Below, piece by piece: positions 1 through 12,368 of a stretch of DNA of 64,000 nucleotides. This DNA comes from Chelydra serpentina. Its lineage: Eukaryota; Chordata; Testudines; Chelydridae. The translations under genes were made by a program, and so were the position numbers. The DNA is taken from contig JBAIAC010000035.1 in assembly GCA_037349315.1 (NCBI GenBank), positions 6,214,501 through 6,278,500 on the forward strand, given 5' to 3'. The notes under the pieces were generated by a model. That model had not been told where the DNA came from. It ran no database searches and saw only the letters and a program-made list of their open reading frames with translations. Numbering within the stretch: position 1 is the stretch's first letter; the number at the start of each line of letters is the position of its first letter.

Positions 1-176
1 AACCTGCGGCCCGTGGGTAATCTGATTGCGGGCCGCGAGACATTTTGCTGACATTGACTGTCTGCAGGCACGGCCCCCTCAGCTCCCAGTGGCCACGGTT
101 CGCTGTTCCCGGCCAATGGGAGCAGCAGGAAGCGGCGGCCAGTACATCCCTGCGGGCCGCAGGTTGTCCACCACTG
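1..176. mobile_element. hAT-type nonautonomous DNA transposon, clipped by window edge
   Basis: The segment is GC-rich and palindromic. It begins with AACCTGCGGCCCGTGGG and ends with an inverted version of the same motif followed by CCACCACTG. This is the CAG...CTG style of end seen in hAT miniature elements. The first dozen or so bases and the left target duplication lie outside the window. The right duplication should be GTCTGATG at 177-184, which cannot be tested here. It shares the internal motif CCACGGTTCGCTGT with the element at 7607-7911, so the two are probably related. The 61-codon open frame inside it is a by-product of GC content. Confidence 0.65.
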
Positions 177-443
177 GTCTGATGGGTCTCTCATGGATTG
201 ATCATCAGTAAAGGGATGGTTCCTGCTGGAATTTCCCATAGGGAGCTCAATTTTCCCCCTCTGGGCACCCTCTTTTTATAATATGATTCTTTCTATACCT
301 ACATTCTGCGCATGTCCATAAAAGTGACAATCCTCTTTTTCCTTATTGGTCTGTGTCCCCTAGAAACTTAAGGGACCCTGATTTCTATAGGTTGTGTAGG
401 CTCTCTTTATTCTCATTAGCATTGGGGGGAGGCATTAGCAGGG

Positions 444-617
444 GGGGAGGGATAGCTCAGTGGTTTGAGCATTGGCCTGCTAAACCCAGGGTTGTGAGTT
501 CAATCCTTGAGGGGGCCATTTGGGGATCTGGGGCAAAAATTGGGGATTGGTCCTGCTTTGAGCAGGGGGTTGGACTAGATGACCTACTAAGGTCCCTTCC
601 AACCCTGATATTCTATG
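444..617 (+). mobile_element. tRNA-derived SINE (turtle Pol III SINE type)
   Basis: The head carries an A-box-like stretch (GGATAGCTCAGTGGTTTGAGC, spread over 450-470) and a B box (GAGTTCAATCC), as in a tRNA gene. The tail (GGTCCCTTCCAACCCTGATA then TTCTATGA) resembles the CR1 LINE 3' end, which in known turtle SINEs is the site used by the partner LINE for retrotransposition. There is no anticodon-loop cloverleaf continuing as a functional tRNA, so it is not a tRNA gene. It differs from the copy near 22395-22574 at only about three positions, which suggests a fairly young subfamily. Confidence 0.85.
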
Positions 618-1528
618 ACACACAATTTGTATCATGTGGTTAAGGCAGATGTTGGAAACATGTGCCTTTACAGTATTTTTATGATTTAAAATTAATATTC
701 TGGCTAATTTTTTGCAATATTACCACTTGGTACCTCTTTTCCCATAATCTCAGGGCATTGGGTTATTCTTTGGTCACTTATTTGTGTCAGCATTTCTTAG
801 CTCCAAGGCCTAAAATAGCTAAGCTAAAATCTTGCAGGTCTCAGCCTACAAGCCTTGCATTTCAATCCCACTTATTTAGATACCTAATACATAATTATTC
901 CCTCTAAATACTGATCAGTCTTATGCTTCTATAATCCTACAATTTAACTCTATTTAGCATACAATGATTATATATAACATAACATGTTAGTTAATTATAA
1001 CATCACTTAATAAATGAACAATAAACTAAAATCTTTAGCTAAAATGCATTGACTTCATTTAGGTCAGGCCTCAGTTGTAGCCAGCACAAAGAACTGGGGA
1101 AGAGTCCTTACTGCTTTCTGCATGGCTGTGTAAGGGCAGAGCACAATCTAGCCCATCATTATATTTCCAAACAAGTGTTGCTCCTGAAATGCATTACTCA
1201 CAGAGAATTCCTACAGTCTAGTGTTTTGTCTTTTATAAAGCTAAAGTTTTATTACTGTGGGAAAAGGAGGCCAAAACTGATGACTTTTATTAGAAAAGCC
1301 GTTCAGTAACTAATGTTTGTGTTCACAGAAATAAGATATGGAGAAAGGAAAACATACCTGTCCTATTCTCAAGGAAACAGGCAAGCATGCATGTTTTCAG
1401 GGAGCTGTACAATTCAAACCGATCAATTTATTGAAAAAACATCTCTCCTTATGGAGAGATAATAGGTATGTTGTGAACTAACTGAATATTTCCTCAAAGG
1501 TAAACATGATTCAGTGCACTCTTTCTTG
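618..1528. other. Intergenic DNA, no gene seen
   Basis: AT-rich single-copy-looking sequence. The short open frames at 662-907 and 1049-1309 have no recognisable motif, no coding-like composition and no splice context. I see no structured repeat here. Confidence 0.5.
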
Positions 1529-1536
1529 ATATAGCT

Positions 1537-1755
1537 CAGTGGTTCTCAAACTTTTGTACTGGTGACCCCTTTCACATAGCAAGCCTCTAAGTGCAACCCC
1601 TCTTATAAATTAAAAACACTCTTAAATATATTTAACATTGTTATAAGTGCTGGAGGCAAAGCAGAGTTTAGGGTGGAGGCTCACAGCTCATGACCCCCCA
1701 TATAATAACCTTGTGACCCCCTGAGGGGTCCTGACCCCCAGTTTGAGAACCCCTG
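1537..1755. mobile_element. hAT MITE with perfect 8-bp target duplication
   Basis: The element runs from CAGTGGTTCTCAAAC to GTTTGAGAACCCCTG, which are inverted ends. It is flanked on both sides by ATATAGCT (1529-1536 and 1756-1763). An 8-bp duplication with CAG...CTG ends is diagnostic of the hAT superfamily. The 219-bp body has no transposase, so movement would have needed a helper. The body also contains inner inverted stretches of the TGACCCCC/GGGGTC kind typical of this family. Confidence 0.9.
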
Positions 1756-1763
1756 ATATAGCT

Positions 1764-4700
1764 GGTTAGATAAAATGGCTGGCTAGCCATACATATACAA
1801 GCTCAGTGCTGCAAAATGTGTTCCCCAGAGGTAGCTGACAGGATGATATTTTATTCAGTCTGGGATTCTCAGTGGAAAACTGTAGGACATGCAGAGAATA
1901 GTTAATTATTTTTAAAATGTCATGGAAAAACTGAGCACCAGGCTCCTGTTAAAAATTAGCAGAAAAGTTCACAAATCGAAAGGACTGTTTTCACCTAGTG
2001 TGAATGTTAAAGAGGAGCTTCCCGAACTTTGTATCACTTTGTCTCTATTTCAGATGTAAATGGGTACTAGAGCTCAAACTGTCAGTACCAAGCCCTCAGG
2101 ATAGTATGATCATGAAGTCAAGTCTGAATATCCTCAAATGCTTTGATGCATTACAGATAAATCCACCTAATAAAAAGACAGTAATATGTCTTTAGACAAC
2201 AAGCTGAATCACTTGTAGCAGGATGCCACAATACAGCCAAGTCAGTACCACTAGCTTCTACTGGACCGAAGAAGGGGCTTTGGTGCTAATGACGATGAGG
2301 TAACAAGTGGGTCCATAGAATTCAACATGGTAACAAGTGGGTCCAGAGAACATAACAGTGTACTGCCCACAGTTATAAGTTATCATGCAGTCCTTCTAAG
2401 CAAGCATATTTATTCTTACGGGCAAAACAATACACATGCTAAAAAGGTTACCAGAGGTCACCCCTTACTCCAACCTGAAGCCCTGGTAGGTTTTAGTCCT
2501 TGAAAACTCACCCAGCAGGGTTTTCCCTGTGGTTACAAGTTCATCTGTCTTAGATCCCGAACCAGAACACAGGCTGGACAGATCAGCTGTTTATACAACT
2601 TGGGCCTTTGATCTTGGTCTTCTGTAGCAGGTAGTCAGCAGATCCCCTTCTCAGGGCATAGCTTCAAAAGGCTGGGTTTTTGCATAACTGGAGTTGAGGA
2701 ATTTGCATTAACCTCTCCCTAGGGATTCTCCAGGAATCCTACTTAACGTATGTTGTCCCCAAAGTCCATACTTGTTTGGCACATTTTCAATGTAGTATTC
2801 TGAACTACCAGTCTTTTTTGAGCTTTTATAAGTCACATCTCTTCCCCACCTGCCCTTTCTGCCACTGAGAGGTTACATACAATGTAACCCACAATAATGC
2901 TAAACTTAATACAATACCCTCTTTCTAAGATACTGCAGGAAATTGCCTTATCAGTCAAGTTTCTTGTATTTGACTATCAGTCAAGTATATGTATTTGGTA
3001 TTTGACTATCATTACACTCTTTGTCCCTAAAAATTAACTGTGTCCACCAATGGTACAGCAAACCACCAGCAGTTCAAGGCCAGCACGGCCTTCAACTATT
3101 TTTTTGCTAACAAGCAGATGCAAAAATTATAATTGCTACTTTTTGTGCTATGAACCATTTGAATCTGTTAATTATTCTGTTGCCCATACTTAATGTTTAA
3201 AATACAAGCTGCGCTAGATGTAAATTATGCAATCTTGGAAGATGATTTTAGGTGACTAGAAAATTGAACATCTGTTCTGTAGGTGAACAGAATGGCAGCT
3301 AATCTCTTGTTGTCTTGGTCTCTTTATTCTCAAACTTCTTGTCTGATGTTTGGCTATCATTTGGTGTGGAGTGATGAAAAATACCTTCTTTGACAAGACA
3401 GTGCACAAAAGCATTTGAAACATGCTGATGGCTGATTTAAAACCCTCTGCCACAAGCTGATTATGCCAGCTGTTGAAAAGTAGTCACAGTATCCATGTGC
3501 TGTAGTCAAGAGACACAATTACTATATAAATCATACATCCTTTAACTTCAAAAACACAGACTTTGACCACTTGAGCTAAAGGAGGACTACCTTAGCCAGC
3601 ACTAGGAGTAGATTCCTTGTCCTGTCTGTGTGCCACCTACTAGAGGGCAATATTACTCACGCACAGAAGCAGCACTACCAATAGTCCTTCACAATATTTC
3701 TTAGCTTGTGAGAGAGATTGAGTCTCCTAAAAGACATTGGGTTACAAACACACTTCTCTATAGGAGTAGCCTATCCCAGCAAGAATTGGAAGGGGCTGTA
3801 TTTTTAAAAATTTGAATTGCAGATTTGTTCTTTTAATTGTAAATGAGCATTAATTAACAATGGATTTTTTGTCATATTTTGGAAAGACGGGGCAGGAAAT
3901 ATGAATTATTTTGGAAGAAAACAGTCTGAGTGAGTTGCTTTGTTTTGATCTATAATATTAACTGAGATACAAATATAAACCTTGAGCCAGATTCAGATTG
4001 TGTCCCTATACAGTGGGAAGCAAAGACAGGTTCTCTTTGGAGAATTTTTCTCTGCATTGTTCCATGATGTGATGGTGGGAGGCTGGGGGTGGTAGTGGTT
4101 TGGTATTTATTTCTTCTCTCCCTTCAAGCCTTCTCTAGAATAAAGTAAGGGTGTGGCCTATAAATCAGCCAATTACCTGAGGTTCTCATAGACCATGGGA
4201 TCCTTTGCCTCTGCATCAGCTCTAACCTCCTATCCCCTCTCCTGCTTGCTCCCTTGCAGCACGTTTCTAATGGTGGGGAAGAGTAGTTTCTGTGTAGATG
4301 AGAGGAACTATGGAAAAGTAATACAATAAGACAGTATTTCAGAGGAAAAGTAACCTCCATGGGGCATGTGTGCATTTCTCAGTGTTGCCTGCCTGTTCTT
4401 TTGGCCCACCCACTCCTTACCCTCTCCCTTTCATGTGAGAGGTTGGCTCTCTACATAGAGGATCCCCTTCTGTATCCCAAAGGAGTGTCTTTAGGCTTAG
4501 AATCAAAGGATGCTTTTGGACCCATACTAGTGTGGAAGGAGCAGAGTAGAACTTTGTTTTCAGTATATAGCTGGACAAAAGTACAATTCATATAAGGATG
4601 GCTTACAACGGGCAGTACAGATCCTATGAATCAGTTGCCATCTCATATTATTACAATATGGCAAATACAGTGACTTAGCAGTTGATACTCAGCTGTACAC

Positions 4701-7598
4701 AATGGTTTGTTCAGAACATCACAGTGAGAGCAGGAATAAAACACAGGTCCTAATCCTCAAAAACACCCCTTCCCCCACTTGAGTTAAAGAAGAGCTCTCT
4801 CCTTTAGCTTCTATCAGAACAGGACATTCACACACAACCTTATTGTAACCAGTAGAAGGCAGAGTCCCCAAACTGTGGTTGATGGAGCACTTTCTGGTAG
4901 CCTTGTGGAGAGCTGGCTGATCATATGGTACTTGCTCTCTTCCATGTATCCAGATACTACATTGCATTTAAAAGACAGCTAACAATATAGCAATACTTTT
5001 CCATGTAAGTATTTGCTACAGTTGCCACAGGATTATTGTTATTGTGTATATATAGCAAAGGAGGTCATCTAAGTAATCATGATGGACTAGAGATGCCTAT
5101 GTGAGGCAATGCAGTTGACAAGTTTAATAAACCCAGAGCACTTTTAACAGGACAGCCTGCTCCCTTAAGGGCCAGAAGCCTGGGTCCAGCCTAGCTCTGT
5201 TCACTAATTGGATGTAGCCCAGAAGGGGGAACAGGTGTTCCCTATAAAGGGCTGCTGGAAGGGACAGTCTTTTGCAGTAGTCTCTGAGGAGGGGAGAGTC
5301 CAGGTGAGGCACTTTGGGAGTCATGGCTAACTAGAAAACCCTAGCAGGAAATTGTTTTCAGTTTGTGGTTGTTTGGACAATAAATGGAGGGTGGAGGGAT
5401 AAAGACTGATTTGGGTGTGGCTGATAATTCCCCAGCCTGGTGAAGAAAGTTGCTAGTTTACACTCCTGCATTGATTCATTATTATAATGAGTGCCTATTC
5501 TTCTCCAACAACTGTCCTCTGCATTCAGTACATGCTAGTCTTTATAATCAATGCATATGACTATTGCCTGTCAAGTTATATATTGTCTGCCTGTGTATTT
5601 CTTAATTTTGAGATAGTTACCTAAGATACTCAAATGAGCTCTTGATTTTAGAGGAACACTTTTTTGTAAAACCAAATCCTTTGAAATATTTTAGTGATTT
5701 CATTTACTGTAAGGATGGTTTGGGAGCTGCAGTCAGTGGGGAATGTCTGTAACAGTTGTATTTTGATGGGAAAGGGCCAGATTACTAACAGAGCTCAGTA
5801 TCCAGCAGCTCCCTGTGAGAAGAATGGGATCGGCGGGTACTGAACACTTTGAAAAATCTGGCCATTACATGGAGACTCTTTGAATTGCAATATACTGTAA
5901 CACCACCTCTGATCGAGTAATATACTTTTAAATGAGTTAAATACCAAGTTTGTGCAGTTCTGTGTTGTGTCTGAGCACATCTTATTCAGAAAGTGCAGAT
6001 AAGCAATATTGTGTTGTTTTTTAAAGCTAACCCTTTACCACAGTCCTTCAGTGCTAGAGATATAAAAATTCTATTATCATGGAAACCTCAGAAATACCCT
6101 TTAGACAGTTTTCAGGGGGAGAAAACACACAATCATACATTCCTAGGAAAGTGATAGTCACAATAACTCATATTTTAAAAGAAGCTGTCAATCAACACTT
6201 CTTACCATCAACTTATGGAAACATTAACTTCCCCTATTATTATTATTGTAACGATTGTTAGTACCATTAATAAAATGTTCCTTAAGTTCCACAGCTTGGT
6301 GGGTTTCCTGTGGAATCCTATAAATCCTTCTGATTCTAACTGTTTTCAATATGAAGAAAGTATTTGCAGAACTACAGTACCAGAATAAGGCCACCTTCCC
6401 CAGGAAATACAGCTCCAATTACAATTTTATTGAAAAAAGGCCAACAAGGCCATAGTTGAGTGCTTGTAGACACATTTCCTTGTCATATGTGGAATGCTAA
6501 ATTATTGCCCAAGTGCAGTGCGTGTGTCTAGAACTGAATCTGCAGTGGGAAGCTTAGTACATTGAGACCAAGCGGGAGTCGGCAAAAGTAACCACAGGGG
6601 AAAGCCTACACCCATTTACCATTATCAGCCATTCATGCAAGGCTTTGCCTGTCTGCCCCCCAAGGATCCTAGGCACCTTTTTTTTGCTGTAGAGTGCCTG
6701 TTTCTTTTCCAGAGCCCACATGCCACACCCTTCATCTTCCTGAATTCTTTACCACTTTCTGGCATTCATTTGCTGTGTCTCAATCGGAAATGTCTGCTCC
6801 TCTGTCCTGAGTCGTCGTCTTCTTCTTTTTCTTTTTCTCAAATAAAATTACTTCCAGTTCTTTTGGAGAAGTGCACATGGTAGACTTCTGCTCACATAAG
6901 AGGCATGCTTGTCTCAGTAGATATCACTGGGTGTACAGAGTGAAATCAAAATGAGCACATGCAAGTTCATCTTGCAGAGAAAAAAATGGATAAAGCTTCC
7001 TAACTATCTAGTATTTAAAAACTAAACTGATCACTGCACTTTCAGCTTGATTTTCACTTCCCTTGATACCATTTTTAAATAACTAAACATTTTTTATTTT
7101 CTTTAAAAATGTCCACGGTTGTCATCTTTCTTTTGGAGACAGCCTTATTTAAAGGGAGCATTTTATGTTCGTCTCTTCATCACTTCACTCTTACCTGTTG
7201 CTCTGAAATTCCAGTTGCTAGATCTTGATCTTCCAGTGCACAAGCCTGCTTTCTTAAATATAAATGTTCTCTTTTCAGGCTCATATGCTGCATGCATGAA
7301 AGTGCAAACACAGGAACATGGGAATTATCATACGGGATCACACCAGGAGTCCAGCTAGTACTAACAGTGGCCAGTTCTAAATACTTCACAGGAAAGTGTA
7401 AAATCCCTGTGATGGGTACTTAGGGAATAAACTGCTTATAGTGGAAACCTATTTTCTGAAACCCAGGCAGTTGGTAGTTTGCTTATGCTCTGCAGCATGT
7501 GAGGATTTTGTCCCATCTAATGTAACCGAGGATCTTTGTCTTATGCATATAAATGTCTAAGCCTTTTTTGAACCCTATTTTTCTTGGTCACAGTGATC
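1764..7598. other. Intergenic DNA with a few local repeats, no gene seen
   Basis: A long AT-rich stretch without a convincing exon. Visible local structure: a partial tandem duplication around GGTAACAAGTGGGTCC at 2299-2346; an LTR-like segment at roughly 2390-2790 that I cannot delimit; tandem copies of TTTGACTATCAGTCAAG near 2940-3010; and a short TTA run at 6232-6246. The segment 5100-5390 reads like an old LTR fragment but shows no ends. Short open frames at 4124-4375, 4719-4967, 6635-6883 and 7119-7389 have no family signature. Confidence 0.45.
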
Positions 7599-7606
7599 TC
7601 TTATAG

Positions 7607-7911
7607 CAGTGTTTCCCAAACTTGGGACGTCGCTTGTTTAGGGCAAGCCCCTGGCGCGCCCAGCCGGTTCGTTTACCTGCCGTGTCTGCAGGTTCGGCCG
7701 ATCGTGGCTCCCACTGGCCACGGTTCGCTGTGCCTGGCAAATAGGGGCTGCAGGAAGCGGCGCGGGCCGAGGGCACATTGGCCGGGCACAGTGAACCGCA
7801 GCCAGTGGGAGCCGCAATCGGCCGAACCTGCAGACACGGCAGGTAAACAAACCGGCCGGGCGCGCTGGGGCTTTCCCTGAACAAGCGGCGTCCCAAGTTT
7901 GGAAAACACTG
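7607..7911. mobile_element. Palindromic hAT MITE, long-hairpin form
   Basis: The 305-bp element starts CAGTGTTTCCCAAACTTGGG and ends with its near-exact inverse. It is flanked by a perfect 8-bp duplication TCTTATAG (7599-7606 and 7912-7919). The two halves are inverted copies of each other over about 130 bp with only scattered mismatches, so a transcript would fold into a long hairpin. The four overlapping open frames on both strands come from this GC-rich symmetry and are not genes. It shares an internal motif with the element at 1-176. Confidence 0.93.
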
Positions 7912-7919
7912 TCTTATAG

Positions 7920-9380
7920 CAATGAGTTCCACTGATTAATTTTTTGACTGTATGTAAAAAATGATTTCCTTTTTAATTGTTTTGTTTGCTGCCTATTGTT
8001 TTTATTGACATCCGTCCTGTTCTTACATTATAAGAGGATAAATAAGAGTTTGCGGTTTATCTTCCCTTTAACTATTGTATACATCACTATAACATCCCCT
8101 CTTACTCATCTGATTCTTAAACTGAAAGTCCTACTCTTGTAATTCTCCCTCTACATGTGAAAGTGTTTCCATATCGCTAATAACTTTCATCACCTGTCTC
8201 TGGACCTCTTTATTTTCTTGAAATCACTTACCTGGACAGTCCAACAATGGACTTGTGTAAAGTATGGTGGCAGGTGAATAATCATGGGACAAATTCATGT
8301 GTATGTGTGATGGGCTGTCACGCTAGTGTTGACATATGAGGATTCAGCAAATGCTATAGGCGAACATGTATGTGTGAGGTCAGACTGGCACTGTTCCTAG
8401 ATTATAGTGGGAAGGTGTGTGCAATTTCAGTGACAGTATCTTGTCCACACAAGCCATGTGCCATACTGGTGCAGCAATTGCAACAAGTAGGGCAACAAAC
8501 TTGGGTTCAGGTTTAAGTTTGGGGCTTCTTCTCCTAGCAAAATTGACCCCTCATGGTTCCTCCACCTTTCCAGAGTTACTTCTTGAATGACAGTGATGTT
8601 CCCTTATTGGTTGTAATTGGCTGGAGGCTTATTTAATGGTGGCCTACATTCACCATGTCTGGTACCATCTCTGGACATCTGTGGCATTTTAGAGGGACAG
8701 CAGCGCCACCTGCTGTTCCACCACACACTGTTGGGACTGACATCAGATTGTCCATGACTGCTTATTTGAATGGTTTCCATGCTTCCGTTGCAGCTACTCT
8801 TCATATTTGGATGCCGTTACACTATCTGCAACCTGTGGATATGCTCAGTGGCAGATGCTGCTGCTTCTGGGAAGTAACCCCCAGAGTGTGTACACCTATT
8901 TTCTAATGGATGGAATTAAACTGCTTAAGCGTGCATGAAGGAGCTCCTCCTCTCGTTCAAGCGTTAGGGGCCTGTGCTTATGGAGTAAAAAAATCTGGGT
9001 TCTAGCTCCACTGTTGTGAATTTCCAAGTAGTCATGCAGCATCCAGTAGAGTGACACCTGTGAAGTGCCTAGGTGGCCACAGATTGGTTACAATAATCAT
9101 CTCTAAGTTTAGATATTAACTCGTGACAGAGTATCAAAGCATTAATCACTGCTAGGCACAAAAAAAAGTTTCCTCAGAGGATTGAAAAGATTGGTTCCCT
9201 CATATCACTCAACAGGTTAGTGAAGTGCTGAGGAGTGGCCAACATGCTGAGCTCTCAAATGGGTAAATAGCTAGATGTGTGGGTTATTTTAACTTTCACA
9301 ACAAACCTGCATGGTTTGAGGTCTTGTTACAAACTCAAAACCCAGGCCAGGTTCAGGAGCCTGGGCTGACCTAAGGTTTT
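7920..9380. other. Intergenic DNA, no gene seen
   Basis: AT-rich at the left, more mixed composition at 8280-8950. Short frames at 8604-8906 occur on both strands and show no motif. No terminal repeats or tandem structure were recognised. Confidence 0.45.
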
Positions 9381-10037
9381 GGACAGACAGCCATGTGAAA
9401 TTCAGTGGCTTCAACATACAACCAGGCAAAATCTGGCTGTTTTGCAGTGGTTTGAACAATATTAGACAAAGGTTTCTAATCATCAGAGTGAAGTTCTGGA
9501 ACAGCCTTCCAAGGGGAGCAGTGGGTGCGAAAGACATATCTGGCTTCAAGACTAGGCTTGATAAGTTTATGGAGGGGATGGTATGATGGGATAGCCTAAT
9601 TTTGGCAATTTAATTGATCTTTGACTATTAGTGGTAAATATGTCCAATGACCTGTGATGGGATGTTAGATGGGGTGGGATCTGAGTTACTATAGAGAATT
9701 CTTTCCTGGGTGTCTGGCTGGTGAGTCTTACCCACATGCTCGAGGTTTAGCCGATCGCCATATTTGGGGTTGGGAAGGAATTTTCCTCCAGGGCAGGTTG
9801 GCAGAGATCCTGGGGGTTTTTCGTGTTTCTCTGCAGCGTGGGGCACGGGTCATTTGCTGGAGGATTCTCTGCACCTTGAAGTCTTTAAACCAAGATTTGA
9901 GGACTTCAGTAGCTCAGACATAGGTTAGGGGTTTGATACAGGAGTGGGTGGGTGAGATTCTGTGGCCTGCGTTGTGCAGGAGGTCAGACTAGACGATCAT
10001 AATGGTCCCTTCTGACCTTAAAGTCCATGATTCTATG
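9381..10037 (+). mobile_element. CR1 LINE, 5'-truncated 3' end
   Basis: The open frame at 9395-9586 encodes the usual C-terminus of CR1 ORF2, with a WNSLPRG motif followed by a KTRLDKFMEG tail. The 3'UTR follows and ends in the classic CR1 signature, in which a GGTCAGACTAGACGATCATA stretch leads to CCTTCTGACC and a terminal ATTCTATGAT. The 5' boundary is unclear; the copy covers only the end of the element. CR1 is the main LINE of turtles, birds and crocodilians, and its 3' end is the template site for the SINE copies in this window. Confidence 0.85.
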
Positions 10038-10055
10038 ATATTTTGAGGGAGAGAT

Positions 10056-10290
10056 GAGAAGTCGCATATTCTTGTGGCTAGGGCAATAGACTATGAGGCA
10101 GGAGACTTGGATTCTATTCTTTGCTCTGCCCTGGAGCTCTTGGGCAAGTCACAGCATCTTTCTGTGCCTCTTTCTCCTCCCACCTTTTGTCTGTCTTGTC
10201 TAGTTACAACATGAGCTCTTCAAGGCTGTCCATTTACCATGTGCCCATACAGGGCCTAGCACAATGGTAGCCTGATCTTGTTTGAAGCCA
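10056..10290 (+). mobile_element. MIR-like ancient SINE fragment
   Basis: The segment follows the order expected of a MIR: a GACTTGGATTC block, then CTGCCC, then CTTGGGCAAGTCAC and TCTGTGCCTCTTTCTCC, and finally a GGGCCTAGCACAATG block. It is strongly diverged. The call is by motif order only. Confidence 0.6.
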
Positions 10291-12363
10291 CCAGGTATCA
10301 TGGTAACATGTGGATTGCACGGAAAAGTCAAAAGAAATTCACTCAAACCACTGCAAACTAAAAGCTGCCTGTTTTACACAGCTATTAGTTAACGCTCCTC
10401 TCAAATTATACGTTTTCTTCCTCTTTTGTACTGATACTCTGTTAATGATATCAAAGTGAGATGTGGCTGAGCTGCAAAATTCGGATCTAGCTCTTGAATT
10501 GCCTCAAAGTTTGAGGGGTATTTGAATTGAACCTCCCCCTAGTTAAGGTCAGAAGAACAGGATTAGGATGTTACATCGTAAGAGTGGTCACCAGCCGCTC
10601 AGCTTGCATTTCAGTCCTCTCGAGTTTGAGAGCAGAATTTTTATAAGAACTTTCCATCTATTGTTAAGCCCTCTAATTTTTCATGATTTGCACCCTCTTC
10701 TTAAACACCCATTTCCCTTCCTCCCCTTTCCCCTGCTGCTTTAAACTCCCCACCAGCAGAATGGGAGAACACCATCAGCAGCGTGTGATTGACATGTCTG
10801 CGCTGTTACACCAATGTCTGTGTTAAAATTGCTTTAGAAACGATGAGGCAGTGTGGAACACAGTAAGTGAGACACAAATAGAACCCAACATTAGGAACTT
10901 CCCAGCACCATACAATTACGGATAGGAGTGAATTGCTGCGTTGTTTTAGCAGCCTTTGAAAAGGACAAGGATTTAGAAATGCTTTGCTTGATCCAGGCTG
11001 TAAGGATCATGGGCTGCTCTACTTTTCCCCCTTGGGACATGGGCTGCTAGTAATTATGGTACCATGCCCTTCAGAGGACAAAAATAGTGTAGGCTTTTTA
11101 AGTGCACCAAAAAAAACATTTGTTGTGCTAACTATATTTTTTCTCTTGTTCTTTTTTTGGAGCGGGGACTACTTGAATTATGATCTCTATAATATGTTTT
11201 CTATCACAAATTGATTATAACTCGTGAATACTGGTGGATAAAAGATCCATGGTTAAAACATAAAGAACTGGGGCCCAAGAGATGGGATCATTTGAAGAAG
11301 AAATTTTTCTGTCCTTGAAGACAGAGTTGTTGTGTATAACTTGCTCTACAGCTGGATTTCCAGTTGATCCACTGATATTTATGCATTACATTGGCAGATA
11401 AGAAATGACCTGCTTATATCATCAGTATTCTGGGATGATCCACCTGGTGGATCCTGTACTGTGGCTCACTGGCCAAGAAAGGAAATCTGTTAGTTGATAT
11501 TGACCTGGATGATGTAGAAGATTCCTATGAATAAAAATAAAATTGATAAGCTTTTAAAAAATATTTGCTATTCATTTATTTTAAAATGCTATAGTGCTTG
11601 TTTGTCTGTATTAGAACGTGTATATCATGTTAGTTAACACAACTTAGCACTAGTGCATAAGGACTACCATGCTTAACATCATGTCATCCAGGTGCGAATA
11701 ACCCTAGAGTTAACAGCCACCTGACATGTTAACTATGGCATGTGTTTAACATATGTTCTAATACAGTGTCATTTCCCAGTGTAGACATGGTCCTTGGTAA
11801 AGCATCAAACTGAGCTCACTTTTGAAGCCTGAAGTATTGGTTTAAGTTTCTTGGGTGAAGTAGGGGGTGGAAAAAGAGGCGCAGAGACTAGACAACCACT
11901 AACTTTAAGAATCTTCCCGTCCTCCCCTCTATATCACTTACATCAGTGCATGTATATTACAGAACAGATACTTGTTGTAAAACCTTCCAGGCAAAGAATG
12001 AAATCCCTCTTATTGAGGACAGATGGAGAGTTATGCAACTTCAGGAGGATTATGCAGATGTGTATATGTTGTGAAGTCACCCGATGGATTACAAACTTGT
12101 GTAGTAGTAGCAGCACAGGTTTGGATTAAAAAAAGCTTAACTTTCTTTGGTAGTGAATTTAATGTTTATAGAAGGGGCTTGAAGGCTGGAGTCCCCACTG
12201 AACCAATGCAGCCCATTTAGTGCACTGCCCCTTTCTAGTGTCTTAAGTCTGACCAGGTGTGAAATGCTTTTTCAGTATCAGAGTCCATGCCAGTCTAGTC
12301 CTTCGTCTCTTACTGATACCAACAACAGGATGCCAGTGGGAGTTTGGTTTTGTAATGTGGATG
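10291..12363. other. Intergenic DNA, no gene seen
   Basis: AT-rich sequence with no recognised element. The frames at 10984-11214 and 11851-12220 lack motifs and splice context. A short inverted pair of GGATCC-containing words near 11440 is too brief to interpret. Confidence 0.45.
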
Positions 12364-12368
12364 CCTTT

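Noticed and set aside
444..520. tRNA gene
   Set aside because: A and B boxes are present, but the sequence continues as a SINE with a CR1-like tail and occurs again at 22395; no functional cloverleaf is completed.
5100..5390. Possible LTR with AATAAA signals
   Set aside because: No TG...CA ends or target duplication could be found, so it stays unclassified.
7584..7932. Four overlapping frames of 70-114 codons
   Set aside because: They are within or across the palindromic hAT MITE; the same residues recur on both strands because the element is an inverted repeat.
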